NCBI GenBank assembly: GCA_022793375.1
Contig: JAAWCS010000015.1
Coordinates: 90,684-154,683 of the forward strand
Direction of reading: 5' to 3'
Length of the DNA stretch: 64,000 nt
Source of the DNA: Lachnospiraceae bacterium
GTDB lineage: Bacteria > Bacillota > Clostridia > Lachnospirales > Lachnospiraceae
The translations under genes and the position numbers were made by a program. The notes under the pieces are model-generated. The model worked only from the letters and a program-made list of their open reading frames with translations, made no database searches and was not told the origin of the DNA. Below, piece by piece: positions 45,895 to 55,821 of the stretch; position 1 is the stretch's first letter; every line of letters starts with the position of its first letter.

Positions 45895-47355
45895 ATGAAA
45901 CGAGAAAAATTTGGTTCCCGTCTCGGCTTTATCCTGGTGTCCGCCGGATGCGCCATCGGAATTGGCAACGTATGGAAATTCCCCTACATATGCGGCGTTT
46001 ACGGCGGAGCCGCCTTTATTCTGATCTATCTGGCCTTTCTTTTGATCCTGGGCATCCCGGTGCTGGTCTGTGAATTTGCAGTCGGACGGGGCAGCCGCAA
46101 AAGCGTGGCACAGAGTTTTGAAAAGCTGGCTCCCGCAGGGACTCTCTGGCGGCGGCTGAAATACATCGGCATTTTCGGCTGTTATCTTTTGATGATGTTC
46201 TACACCATGGTCGGCGGCTGGATGATGTATTATTGTTATCGGAGTCTGCGGGGTGAGTTTGTCGGAGCTGCCCCGGAGCAGATTGCGGGCGCTTTTAACG
46301 GGATGCTCCTTGATCTTCCCACCATGGCCTTCTGGACGATTCTGATCTGCATCATCGGTTTTGCCGTCTGTATGCTGGGACTGAAATCCGGCGTGGAACG
46401 GATCACTAAGTGGATGATGGCAGCGCTGCTTTTAATTATGCTGGCGCTGGCAGTTCACTCGGTCTTTTTGGACGGAGCCGTGGAGGGAATCCGCTTCTAT
46501 CTGGTTCCGGATTTCCAGAGGATGCTCGAAAGCGGCATCGGCAACGTAGTGTTTGCGGCCCTCAGTCAGGCATTTTTTACGTTGTCTTTGGGAATCGGCG
46601 CCATGCTGATCTTCGGAAGCTACCTGGACCGGTCCCACAGCCTGACCGGAGAAGCCGTCAGCATCACGGCGCTGGATACCTTCGTGGCACTGACGGCCGG
46701 ATTTATCGTGATTCCGGCCTGTTTCGCCTATGGAATCGAGCCCGGCGCCGGCCCGAGCCTCGTATTTATCACGCTGCCCAATATCTTTGCGCAGATGCCG
46801 GGAGGATTTCTGTGGAGCGCCCTGTTCTTCTTATTCCTGACCTTTGCGGCCCTGTCCACGATCATTGCCGTGTTTGAAAATATCATTGCCTTTGATATGG
46901 ATCTGTTCGGCTGGTCCCGCAAAAAAAGCGTCCTGGTCAGCGCCGTGCTGATTATCCTGCTCAGTATGCCGGCTGTCCTCGGCTACAACGCCCTGTCCAT
47001 GATCCAGCCCCTGGGAGAGGGCAGTACGATCATGGATCTGGAGGATTTTATCGTATCCAACAATCTCCTTCCCCTTGGAAGCCTGGGCTATGTGCTGTTT
47101 TGTACCAGGAAAAACGGCTGGGGCTGGGACAGCTTCATCGAAGAAGCCAACGCAGGGACCGGCTTAGCTTTCCCCAAGGGCCTGAAAAATTACGTGGCCG
47201 TGGGCATTCCCCTGATTATCGTAGTCATCTATCTCAAAGGATACTATGACATGTTCAGCCAAAAAGGTCCGGCGGTACTGGCCGGCTGGATGGCGGTAGC
47301 CGTGGTATTTTTACTGTTTGTTTTTTACTGTGCGCTTGGAAAAAAGAGAAAATAA
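45895..47355 (+). CDS. Sodium-dependent (NSS/SNF family) transporter
   Basis: MKREKFGSRLGFILVSAGCAIGIGNVWKFPYICGVYGGAAFILIYLAFLLILGIPVLVCEFAVGR; SD ggaggattgcg. Confidence 0.96.
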   Translation: MKREKFGSRLGFILVSAGCAIGIGNVWKFPYICGVYGGAAFILIYLAFLLILGIPVLVCEFAVGRGSRKSVAQSFEKLAPAGTLWRRLKYIGIFGCYLLMMFYTMVGGWMMYYCYRSLRGEFVGAAPEQIAGAFNGMLLDLPTMAFWTILICIIGFAVCMLGLKSGVERITKWMMAALLLIMLALAVHSVFLDGAVEGIRFYLVPDFQRMLESGIGNVVFAALSQAFFTLSLGIGAMLIFGSYLDRSHSLTGEAVSITALDTFVALTAGFIVIPACFAYGIEPGAGPSLVFITLPNIFAQMPGGFLWSALFFLFLTFAALSTIIAVFENIIAFDMDLFGWSRKKSVLVSAVLIILLSMPAVLGYNALSMIQPLGEGSTIMDLEDFIVSNNLLPLGSLGYVLFCTRKNGWGWDSFIEEANAGTGLAFPKGLKNYVAVGIPLIIVVIYLKGYYDMFSQKGPAVLAGWMAVAVVFLLFVFYCALGKKRK

Positions 47356-47499
47356 AAAGCCATGTTTTTCTGTTTGTGATTTTTCTTTCAATATAGACGG
47401 ATTTCATATAATACAATACCGTTTTCATTAACTTCTTCCGCGTTTTTTCTGTTATATTGGTAGGGCAACACACAAAACATTCACAAACAGGAGGAAGGA

Positions 47500-49089
47500 A
47501 TGAAAAGAATCACCGCATTTTTATGCACACTGTTTCTCGCGCTCGGCTGTCTGGCCGGCTGCTCCCAGAACACCTCGGCTACGACAGAAGCCCCGCCCGC
47601 CGAAACAACGCAGGCCGTAACAGCAGCGGCGGAAACGGCCGCAGAGACAAGCGCCGAGACAACCGCGCCCGCCGCCGAAACGGCCGAAACGGCCGCGGAC
47701 ATGGCCGCGGATCTTGTCATCATCGGCGCCGGCGGCGCCGGACTGTCCGCCGCCGTAGAAGCCGCGGACAATGGCGTCGAAAACATTATTCTTTTGGAAA
47801 AGATGATGTCCATCGGCGGCACCACTTTCATATCTCAGGGCATGATTGCCGGATATGACACCGTAATGCAGAAGGAGCAGCAAATCGAGCTGACCTACGA
47901 TCAGATGTATGACAATCTGATGACGAACGCTCTTTACCGCCTGGATCCGGAACTGACCAAAATCACCGTAGAGAGCGCCGGCCAAACCATTGACTGGCTC
48001 ATCGAACGCCTGCAGGTGCCCTTCACCGAGAACATCCTCGTAGGTTACGGCCCTCTGCAGATGATGCACGTCATGGGCAGCGAAGAAGCCAAGGGCGGCC
48101 AGGCCTTAAAGGCTCCCTTTGAGGCAGCTCTGGAGGCAGCCGGCGTAAATCTGATGCTGCAGACCCGCGCAACCCGCCTGGTCATGAACGAGGACGGCAG
48201 CGTGGCCGGCGTAGTGGCCGAACAGGACGGCGCGGAGATTCTCATTGAAGCAAAGGCCGTTGTCATCGCTTCCGGCGGCTACTCCTACAACCCTGAGCTG
48301 ACCGGCCTGCTTGACCCTGAGATGGCCGGCACCTACGGCATCGGGCATCCGGCCTCTACCGGCGACGGCATCATCATGGCCAGCAACGTCGGCGCGGCTC
48401 TGACGCATACCGATCATCTGATGGCCGTATTAAAAGACTACGACATTATGGAGAACCACAACGGAAATTCCAATTCCGCCAATGTCTCCCGCTTCATCGG
48501 CGCTCCCAACCTGGTACTGGTGAACACGAACGCCGTCCGCTTTGTCAACGAAAAATCCGGCGGCTACATGACGCAGGAATTGAACCGCCCGATCTTCAAC
48601 GAAATGACCAAGACAGGCAGCGATTATGTCTGGGCCATCTCCGACGAAGCAACGATTGCCGAACTGGGCGTTACCCGCGGTATGGAGATGGAGTTCCTCA
48701 AAGCCGACACCATCGAAGAACTGGCCGGGCTGATGGAGGTCGATGCCGATACCCTGAAAGCCACCATCGATACGTATAACAGCTACGCCGCCGCCGGAAA
48801 CGATCCGGACTTCAACCGCGGCGCAGGCAGCTGGGCCGAATCACAGCCGATGCTGCCCCTGGAGGCTCCCTACCTGGCCGTAGCCGTTGTCCCCTGTGAA
48901 ATCATCACCTACGGCGGCATTGCCCGTAATACAAACGCCGAGGTTCTGCGGGCGGACGGCAGCGTCATTCCCGGCCTGTTTGTAGCCGGCGAAGCCAGCG
49001 CCAACTCGGCCTACATGGGCTTTACGCTGTCCAACTGCTTTACCTGGGGCCGGATCGCGGGCGCGAGCGCGGCGGGGTATGTTAAATAA
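47500..49089 (+). CDS. Exported lipoprotein FAD-dependent reductase (fumarate/urocanate reductase-like flavoprotein)
   Basis: Lipobox LGCLAGC, Thr/Ala linker, LVIIGAGGAGLSAAVEAADNGVENIILLEKMMSIGGTT; C-terminal GLFVAGEASAN. Confidence 0.9.
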   Translation: MKRITAFLCTLFLALGCLAGCSQNTSATTEAPPAETTQAVTAAAETAAETSAETTAPAAETAETAADMAADLVIIGAGGAGLSAAVEAADNGVENIILLEKMMSIGGTTFISQGMIAGYDTVMQKEQQIELTYDQMYDNLMTNALYRLDPELTKITVESAGQTIDWLIERLQVPFTENILVGYGPLQMMHVMGSEEAKGGQALKAPFEAALEAAGVNLMLQTRATRLVMNEDGSVAGVVAEQDGAEILIEAKAVVIASGGYSYNPELTGLLDPEMAGTYGIGHPASTGDGIIMASNVGAALTHTDHLMAVLKDYDIMENHNGNSNSANVSRFIGAPNLVLVNTNAVRFVNEKSGGYMTQELNRPIFNEMTKTGSDYVWAISDEATIAELGVTRGMEMEFLKADTIEELAGLMEVDADTLKATIDTYNSYAAAGNDPDFNRGAGSWAESQPMLPLEAPYLAVAVVPCEIITYGGIARNTNAEVLRADGSVIPGLFVAGEASANSAYMGFTLSNCFTWGRIAGASAAGYVK

Positions 49090-49129
49090 TCCCCGCACCA
49101 GGCAGCAATCCTGAAGCCCAAAAACGGTT

Positions 49130-49234
49130 AAAGGGGCTGTTGCAGAACAAAGATTCTACACAGTATATGGTATTTATGCGCAAACCGGCGCCGCCATATT
49201 TTGTGTTTTATCCGAGTTTTGCAACAGCCCCTTT
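49130..49234. repeat. 105-bp nested palindromic element, copy 1
   Basis: Perfect 15-bp ends aaaggggctgttgca/tgcaacagccccttt; internal atatgg...ccatat; shares interior with 57081-57185. Confidence 0.9.
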
Positions 49235-49238
49235 TTCC

Positions 49239-50135
49239 TCACTTTTCTTCCATCCGTTTTGCCGCCGCCTCTTTTGCAATCTGCCCGGGCGTCATGCCGG
49301 TACGCTGCCGGATATCGCTGCAGAATGCCTGCGGAGAATGAAAGCCCACCATCTGCGCCACCTCGCCCACCGTATAATCACCGGAGCGCAGCGCCTGCAG
49401 GGCAAAGGCCAGCCGCTTTTTCTTAATATACTGCTGGGGCGAAAGCTGCAGCTGGCTCATAAAGCTTTTATACAGATAGCTTTCACTGACATGGAACTGC
49501 CTGGCCAGGTCGCTTGTTTTCAACGGCTGATCCAGATTCAGGGAAATCATCTTCACCACATCGGAGACAAACTGCCGCCTGGCCTGCAGGCCCGGGGCGC
49601 TCTGATCCCAGTCCTGCCTAAAATCCTGCAGACGCAATACATACACGCAGAGGTTGCGCAGACAGCCGTCAATGACGCTCTGATACCCCTTTTTCGTCGA
49701 TCGTATCTCCCCCATAATAGCGTTCAGAACCCGTCCAATCTCCGGGTTTTTCTCTTCTCCAATTGACAGCACATGGGTCTTATGGGTCAAATGCTCCACG
49801 AAAAGCGACTCCAGGTGATACGGCTCCACGTTGAAATGGATATACAAATATTCGTACTGCGCATGATTGCGGTTAATCGAAGTCACCAGGGAAGCTGGCG
49901 GGAGAATCATCAGATCTCCCACCGAACACTCGTATTCCGTGTTATTGATAATACTGCGGCTTCCGCCCATCGTATAGTAGACAAACTCGATATCGTCCGA
50001 GGTATAATTGGCCTGCGTGTCCCGGTCGCTGTGCCAAAAGCCTACGCTGCGGATCCGGAATGTCAAAAGCGACAAAAAGCGGCTCAAGTCATCCGCATGC
50101 AGCTTAGGGGTCCGCTTATCGGTATTAAAGTACAT
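49239..50135 (-). CDS. AraC-family transcriptional regulator with cupin-type sensor
   Basis: SLNLDQPLKTSDLARQFHVSESYLYKSFMSQLQLSPQQYIKKKRLAFALQALRSGDYTVGEVAQMVGFHSPQAFCSDIRQRTGMTP. Confidence 0.94.
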   Translation of the reverse strand: MYFNTDKRTPKLHADDLSRFLSLLTFRIRSVGFWHSDRDTQANYTSDDIEFVYYTMGGSRSIINNTEYECSVGDLMILPPASLVTSINRNHAQYEYLYIHFNVEPYHLESLFVEHLTHKTHVLSIGEEKNPEIGRVLNAIMGEIRSTKKGYQSVIDGCLRNLCVYVLRLQDFRQDWDQSAPGLQARRQFVSDVVKMISLNLDQPLKTSDLARQFHVSESYLYKSFMSQLQLSPQQYIKKKRLAFALQALRSGDYTVGEVAQMVGFHSPQAFCSDIRQRTGMTPGQIAKEAAAKRMEEK

Positions 50136-50296
50136 GCCGGTCTCTCTTTTCTTTTCGGGGTAATGGAACAGAACTTTGTTTCTTATTCTACCATACCTCG
50201 TATGTTTCCTCAAGAGAATGCTTTGGTATCTTAAATGAACCAGCATAAGACCGGCAGCCGGATCGCACCATAGAAAAAAATTTACATTTCCAAAAA

Positions 50297-51166
50297 TCAC
50301 CCCAAGGGCCAGCACATCAGGACGATACTGGCGGCGGCCAATCCGACGGAAACAGCCGTTCGTTTGGTTGCCTTCTCCTTAAAAACCGCGGCCCCTATTA
50401 TCACGGAAAGCGCCATCGTTCCTACGGAAAAGACGGAAAACACCACGGCAGCCGGCAGCGTCTCCAGGCTTTTCAGCTTTAAGAGCGTATTAAACGAATT
50501 GGGCACGCCCAGCGCCAGGCCCAGCAATACCTCCTCGCGGACCGGCTTTTTATTGCCTTTGATCTCTTTTGCCGTCGCCAGCAGGCTGGCGGCCAGGGCG
50601 GCCATAAAGGCCGCCAGCAAAAATATCGGCTTTGCCAGGGGATCAAAATATCGGGAAAAAATTCGGTTCATAAACTCGATCATAGCGGTCGAGCCTATGA
50701 GCCAAAGGATCCGTGAACCGCTTTTCACCCGAATCGCCTGGACACTGCGGACCATCTCCAAAAGAGCGGCCAGCACGAGTACAAGCCCCACGCCCTGGGC
50801 CGGACTTAACGTCTCGCCCCACAAAACCGCCGTCACAAGCACACACGGAAAAAAACCGATCCGGTTAAAAAACGTAGTGCTTCCCACCCCGTTTTCTTTG
50901 GTACTTTGTTCGGTATAGCACAGATTCACGCACATAAACAGCCCGAGAAGCGCTCCCGCGAGCAACAGAAGCCCTCCGTTTCTTCCTTCCTCGCCGTACC
51001 GGCGTATCGCTTCCCCGCTTCCCAGACACTGCAGGGCGGTCGAGACGGCTCCTGCTAAATAGTTCACCGTAATGACCACGCCGGCCCTGACCTTTCTGCG
51101 GCCGATGATTTTAAAAACCGCCGCCAGCCAGGTTCCCGTAACCAGCGATAAAAACAAGTAAATCAT
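50297..51166 (-). CDS. DMT/EamA-like 10-TM transporter
   Basis: Hydrophobic 289 aa; TVLLW/SVGTMALSVIIGAAVFKEKATKRTAVSVGLAAASIVLM; overlaps nucleoside hydrolase start. Confidence 0.75.
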   Translation of the reverse strand: MIYLFLSLVTGTWLAAVFKIIGRRKVRAGVVITVNYLAGAVSTALQCLGSGEAIRRYGEEGRNGGLLLLAGALLGLFMCVNLCYTEQSTKENGVGSTTFFNRIGFFPCVLVTAVLWGETLSPAQGVGLVLVLAALLEMVRSVQAIRVKSGSRILWLIGSTAMIEFMNRIFSRYFDPLAKPIFLLAAFMAALAASLLATAKEIKGNKKPVREEVLLGLALGVPNSFNTLLKLKSLETLPAAVVFSVFSVGTMALSVIIGAAVFKEKATKRTAVSVGLAAASIVLMCWPLG

Positions 51167-52155
51167 GCTTTCTTTTCCAGGGTGTCCATCACCCAGTTTA
51201 CAAACCGCTCCCGATCCGCGCCCATGGCGAAAGAAACATTCGCCGCTTCGCTGTATTCACAGTCACGGGTATCGATGACCGTTCTTCCGTAGGCGTACCC
51301 CTTTCCCAGATCAACATGCATGTTGCAGCGCTTTACGTCTTGCAGTACCTGCGGATGGATCGCGGCGCACACGGCCAGCGCGTCGTGGACCGGAACCCCC
51401 TCTGTCACGGCCTCCGCCCCGTAGCCGTTTCGATATCCCTCTATGCGCTGTCCGATTAAATCGGATACCAGTTTTGCCTCCGGTGTGCCGATCGCCGCAA
51501 TCCGTTTCGCCTCCTCCTCCCCCATCTTTGCGTGGTAGGTGGCATCCAGCGGGACCATGGTAATCGGACAGCCCGACTGCAGGACGATTTCCATTGCCTC
51601 CGGGTCGCACCAAACATTAAATTCCGCGGCCGCCGAGCAGAGCCCGGAACGCTTATGACCCCCGCCCATAATTATAATTTCCTGGATTTTATCGATAATC
51701 CTTGCGTCTGCCCGCATAGCCGCCGCCAAATTGGTGAGCGGCCCCACCGCCACCACCGTGATATCTCCGTCGGATTGCAGAAGCATACGAATCATCCAGC
51801 TGACCGCCGATTCCTCCTGCGCCTGTATGGACGGCGCCGGAAGCGGCACCTGTTTTCGGTGGACTACCGTATCGCTCACCGCACTTTCTCTTTTCGGTAT
51901 CACGCCGTACTGCCCCGTTCCTTTTTGCAGGGTGCAGACCAGAGGATATTCGCACCCTCTGTACACTTTTACCCGCTCTTGTGCCCGGCAGCATTCCACT
52001 ACCCGCAGGGTATTGTCGGTTGTCAAAGATACTTCCAGGTTGCCGTTCACACTGCAGACTCCCTGAAGATCTATTTCCGGGTCCGACATTGCCAAAACCA
52101 AGGCAATCGCATCATCCGAACCTGTATCTACATCCATTATTATTTTTTTTCGCAT
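51163..52155 (-). CDS. Inosine/uridine-preferring nucleoside hydrolase
   Basis: KKIIMDVDTGSDDAIALVLA; ITVVAVGPLTNLAAAM; EFNVWCDPEA; VPVHDALAV. Confidence 0.96.
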   Translation of the reverse strand: MRKKIIMDVDTGSDDAIALVLAMSDPEIDLQGVCSVNGNLEVSLTTDNTLRVVECCRAQERVKVYRGCEYPLVCTLQKGTGQYGVIPKRESAVSDTVVHRKQVPLPAPSIQAQEESAVSWMIRMLLQSDGDITVVAVGPLTNLAAAMRADARIIDKIQEIIIMGGGHKRSGLCSAAAEFNVWCDPEAMEIVLQSGCPITMVPLDATYHAKMGEEEAKRIAAIGTPEAKLVSDLIGQRIEGYRNGYGAEAVTEGVPVHDALAVCAAIHPQVLQDVKRCNMHVDLGKGYAYGRTVIDTRDCEYSEAANVSFAMGADRERFVNWVMDTLEKKA

Positions 52156-52183
52156 TTTCGTTTACCTTTCCGCATCGTTTTGT

Positions 52184-52189
52184 TATAAT
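52184..52189 (+). promoter_or_regulatory. -10 element of the GntR gene, 6 nt before the ATG
   Basis: TATAAT at 52184-52189; ATG at 52196; TTTACC about 17 nt further upstream. Confidence 0.5.
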
Positions 52190-52195
52190 ACGTCT

Positions 52196-52687
52196 ATGTC
52201 TAAAAACTCTAAAATCCTTTATCAAAAAATCGCGAACGATCTTGCCAACGATATCAGCCGCGGCATGTACAAGCCCGGCAGCCCGCTCTTAAAACAGTCG
52301 GAGTATGCCCTTTCCTATGGCGTCAGCTGCGGGACCGTAAAAAAAGCGTTTGCCGTCCTGGAGCAAAACGGCCTGATCCGGCCGGTCAAAGGCCATGGCA
52401 CGTATGTCAATGCTTTCGAGAACAACGCCGAACTTGATTCCGGTTCCCTGCGCGGCGATCTGCTTGCCTCAAACCAGCCTACCGTCACCCGGGTTCTCTC
52501 CCAGGGTGTAGCTTATGCCAGCCAGCCGGTAGCGCTCCAAAACATTTATATCCGCTACGACCGGATGGACAATATCAATTTTTACCAGTATGATTTTTTC
52601 GAGACATCCCTGTTTTCCCTGTACAGCCAGTATCTGGGCACAGAGGATTTTGTTTCGGAAAAATCCCCTTTCCCTTCTTTTTCATAA
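52196..52687 (+). pseudogene. GntR-family regulator, UTRA domain truncated
   Basis: IANDLANDISRGMYKPGSPLLKQSEYALSYGVSCGTVKKAFAVLEQNGLIRPVKGHGTYVN wHTH intact; ends at 163 aa, well short of a complete HTH-UTRA protein. Confidence 0.7.
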
Positions 52688-53072
52688 CGGTCCTCTGTTT
52701 GCCGCCGCTTTTTTTAAAAAGCTCCTCCATGGAGGCAATCACGATAAAAATAGCGCACAACGTATCCGCGAATGCCTTGGAAACCGACGTTGTCTGCTGC
52801 ATATGTAAAGCGCCGCTCGAGAGCATGGAGACAAAAAAGGCCGAAAACGGGATCAGCACCGGGTTGCATTTTACAATCATGGCTGCCAAAAGTCCCTTGG
52901 CTCCCAGTCCCACAAAAAGCTTCAGTTTGCCTACCAAAGAACCTTCTACCAGCGCGGCAAATACCCTCAGCGGATTTTCCGCCGTAAAAAGCAGAATCAA
53001 GGCAGCTCCGATGGCTGTTCCCAAAACCATGATCCAGAACGGCCGGCGCAGTTTTTTCAGTCTTTCGTCCAT
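52575..53072 (-). pseudogene. Internally deleted nucleoside/sugar ABC permease remnant
   Basis: Permease N-terminus (RRPFWIMVLGTAIGAALILLFTAENPLRVFAALVEGSL) joined directly to a permease C-terminus (GLLAAMIVKCNPVLIPFSAFFVSMLSSGALHMQQTTSVSKAFADTLCAIFIVIASMEELFKK). Confidence 0.7.
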
Positions 53073-53074
53073 AA

Positions 53075-54592
53075 TTATTCCCCTCCGCCCAGCATCAGCC
53101 GTCCCAGCTCCAGCTCCGTCGCCTTCGCGCCGTCCAGCTCACCGGCTATTTTCCCTTCGTACATGACTAAGATCCGATCGGACAGCGTCATAACCTCCTC
53201 CAGTTCCGTCGAAATCAGCAATCCCCCGGTCCCTTTCTTCTTCTCCTCCACCAGGTAGTTGCGGATCAGTTCAATCGCGCCTACGTCAATCCCCCGCGTT
53301 GGCTGGGCCGCAATCAAAAACCGTTTGCCCTGGGCCAGTTCCCGGGCTACTACTACCTTTTGGGCGTTTCCGCCGGACAGAGCGCTCGTAAGCGTTTCCG
53401 GGTTGGCCGGCCTTACGTCAAATTCTTTTATTAGTGTCAGCGCGTTTTCGCGGATCGCTTTTTTATTGACCGCGCCTCCCGGCCCGTGAAAAGGCTTTTT
53501 ATCCAGGTCGATCACCGCCATATTGATCTCCGTGGACGCGCTGCGGTTTAATCCCAGAACATTGCGGTCCTCCGGGATATGCGCCAGCCCCTTATCCCGC
53601 CGCTTCTTAGGCGAAAGTTTCGTCACCTCCTGCCCGGCGATTTCTATCTTTCCTTTTTCCGCTGTCCGCAGGCCGGCGATCGCTTCCGCCAGTTCGCTCT
53701 GCCCATTGCCGTCTACCCCCGCAATCCCTACGATCTCGCCGCTGTGCACTTGAAGGGAAACGTCCCGCAGCTTTGACTTTTCCTTGTCTCCCGGCGCCCA
53801 CAGGCCTTCTACCCGCAGCACGACCTGCCCTGTCTGCGGCGGGACTCTTTCCACGTCCAGCATCACATTGCGGCCGATCATCATTTTTGTTAATTCTTCC
53901 ACATTTGTGTCCTGTCCGTTCACTGTCCCCATATAGCGGCTGTCCCGCATCACGCTGATGCGGTCGGATATCTCCAGGACTTCATTCAATTTGTGGGAAA
54001 TAAATACAATCGAATTTCCCGCTTCCCGCAGTCCGTTGAGAATTTCAAACAGTTTCGTCACTTCCTGCGGCGCTAAAACGCCGGTCGGCTCATCCAATAT
54101 AATGGTTGTGGCCCCACGCAAAAGCGTCTTGATGATTTCCACCCTTTGGGCCTGTCCCACACTGATCTGCGTAATCTTCTTATTTGGCTCAATGCTCAGA
54201 CCATAGCGGTCGATATATTCCTGGATCCTCGCACGCGCCTGTTTAAAGTCGATCGAGATCCCCCTGCGCGGCTCAAAGCCAAGGATAATATTTTCCATCA
54301 CCGTCAATTCATTGACCAGCATAAATTCCTGATGCACCATGCCGATCCCGTGCTCAATCGCCGCTTTGGGGCTGAGACACCCGCTCAAATCCTCTTGATT
54401 GATGCGGATTCGCCCGCTGTCAATGGGATACATGCCGTACAAAAGCTTCATCATGGTCGATTTGCCGGCGCCGTTTTCCCCGATCAGGGAGTGAATCTCC
54501 CCCTTGCGCAGATTGAAACTTGCGCCGGATACGGCGTGGACTTTGCCGAAACTTTTGTGAATATCCTCCATTTCAACCACATAATTGTCCAT
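53075..54592 (-). CDS. ABC transporter ATP-binding protein, tandem ATPase (BMP-type nucleoside/sugar uptake)
   Basis: GENGAGKSTMMKLLYGMYPIDSG; second domain ALSGGNAQKVVVARELAQ; 505 aa. Confidence 0.95.
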   Translation of the reverse strand: MDNYVVEMEDIHKSFGKVHAVSGASFNLRKGEIHSLIGENGAGKSTMMKLLYGMYPIDSGRIRINQEDLSGCLSPKAAIEHGIGMVHQEFMLVNELTVMENIILGFEPRRGISIDFKQARARIQEYIDRYGLSIEPNKKITQISVGQAQRVEIIKTLLRGATTIILDEPTGVLAPQEVTKLFEILNGLREAGNSIVFISHKLNEVLEISDRISVMRDSRYMGTVNGQDTNVEELTKMMIGRNVMLDVERVPPQTGQVVLRVEGLWAPGDKEKSKLRDVSLQVHSGEIVGIAGVDGNGQSELAEAIAGLRTAEKGKIEIAGQEVTKLSPKKRRDKGLAHIPEDRNVLGLNRSASTEINMAVIDLDKKPFHGPGGAVNKKAIRENALTLIKEFDVRPANPETLTSALSGGNAQKVVVARELAQGKRFLIAAQPTRGIDVGAIELIRNYLVEEKKKGTGGLLISTELEEVMTLSDRILVMYEGKIAGELDGAKATELELGRLMLGGGE

Positions 54593-54681
54593 TCTGCAAC
54601 CTCCGCTTCCAAATGGGGCGCCGCTTCAGATTTACCGTCCGTCCGGCTTTCGCATCGTTTTGCAGCACCCCTTCTGCCCCA

Positions 54682-55821
54682 TTAGTTCGGCCCGTATCCC
54701 TCATAGTTGGAGACAACGATTTCACCGGAAACAATTTTATCTTCCAGTTCCTGAAGTTTTACAAGGATCTCGTCCAGACGCTTTTGCTGCTCTTCTGTCT
54801 TACAGGCATACTCGCGGAACACGGAAAAATCCGTCAGGCCCACGCCGCCGTAAGCAAGGTCCAGATATAAATGCTGGCCGCCCGGATATGTCCCTTTCAC
54901 CGCATTCTCAATCATGTAGTAGGTGGCTGTCTCATTCGATTTCAGCATGGAGGTCACAACCGATCCCGGCTGGACATCGTCCTGGTTTTTATCTACGCCG
55001 ATCGCATAATACCCGCTCTGCGCCGCGGCTTCCAGCACTCCCAGGCCCGTATTTCCGGCTACGTTGCAGACAATATCCGCGCCCTGCTGGTACATAGCCA
55101 GCGTTAGTTCCTTGCCCTTTACCGCATCCTGCATGTCGCCGGCAAACGACTGCAGAATCGTGATATCCGGATTTATGTACTTTGCGCCCTCTTCAAAGCC
55201 CGTATAAAAATCCCTGAGCGCCGGGATATCTGTTCCGCCGACCCAGCCGATCACCGTTTCTTCATTGACGTTCTCAAACTCCGTCATTTCCGTAAACATC
55301 GCCGACAAAGCGCCTGTCAAAAACGATCCCTGGTTTTGTGCAAAGGTGATCGAAAACACATTGGGGATCCCTTCAAGACGGGTATCGCTGATCCCAAATA
55401 AGGTATCCGGATATTCCGCCGCATGGTTGGCAATGTAATCTTTCCACTGGGAAGCGCCGCAGATAATCAGGTCATACCCTTCTTCGCAGGCCGTCAGCAG
55501 CTGATTCTCATAAAGAGAAGTATCCTCGCACTCCGAGACCGTCAGCTCGATGCCGAAATCTTCGACCGCTTTCTGGCATCCGTCATAGGCAAAATCCGCA
55601 AAGCTTCTGGTTCCTAACAGCGCTACGATCAGACATACGCGGAACGGCTCTTCGCCATTTTCGCCCGCCGTCTCCTGTCCCGCCGGGTTGGCCGCAGCGG
55701 TGCTGTTTTCCGTGCTGCCAACAGCAGCGGCGCCGTCGGTTCCTTTTGTATCGCCCCCGCATCCGGCCAATGCCCCCGTCAGTAATGCCAGCGATAAAAC
55801 AACTGCCAGTATCTTTTTCAT
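54682..55821 (-). CDS. BMP-family ABC substrate-binding lipoprotein
   Basis: MKKILAVVLSLALLTGALAGCGG; FRVCLIVALLGTRSFADFAYDGCQKAVEDFGIELTV. Confidence 0.93.
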   Translation of the reverse strand: MKKILAVVLSLALLTGALAGCGGDTKGTDGAAAVGSTENSTAAANPAGQETAGENGEEPFRVCLIVALLGTRSFADFAYDGCQKAVEDFGIELTVSECEDTSLYENQLLTACEEGYDLIICGASQWKDYIANHAAEYPDTLFGISDTRLEGIPNVFSITFAQNQGSFLTGALSAMFTEMTEFENVNEETVIGWVGGTDIPALRDFYTGFEEGAKYINPDITILQSFAGDMQDAVKGKELTLAMYQQGADIVCNVAGNTGLGVLEAAAQSGYYAIGVDKNQDDVQPGSVVTSMLKSNETATYYMIENAVKGTYPGGQHLYLDLAYGGVGLTDFSVFREYACKTEEQQKRLDEILVKLQELEDKIVSGEIVVSNYEGYGPN

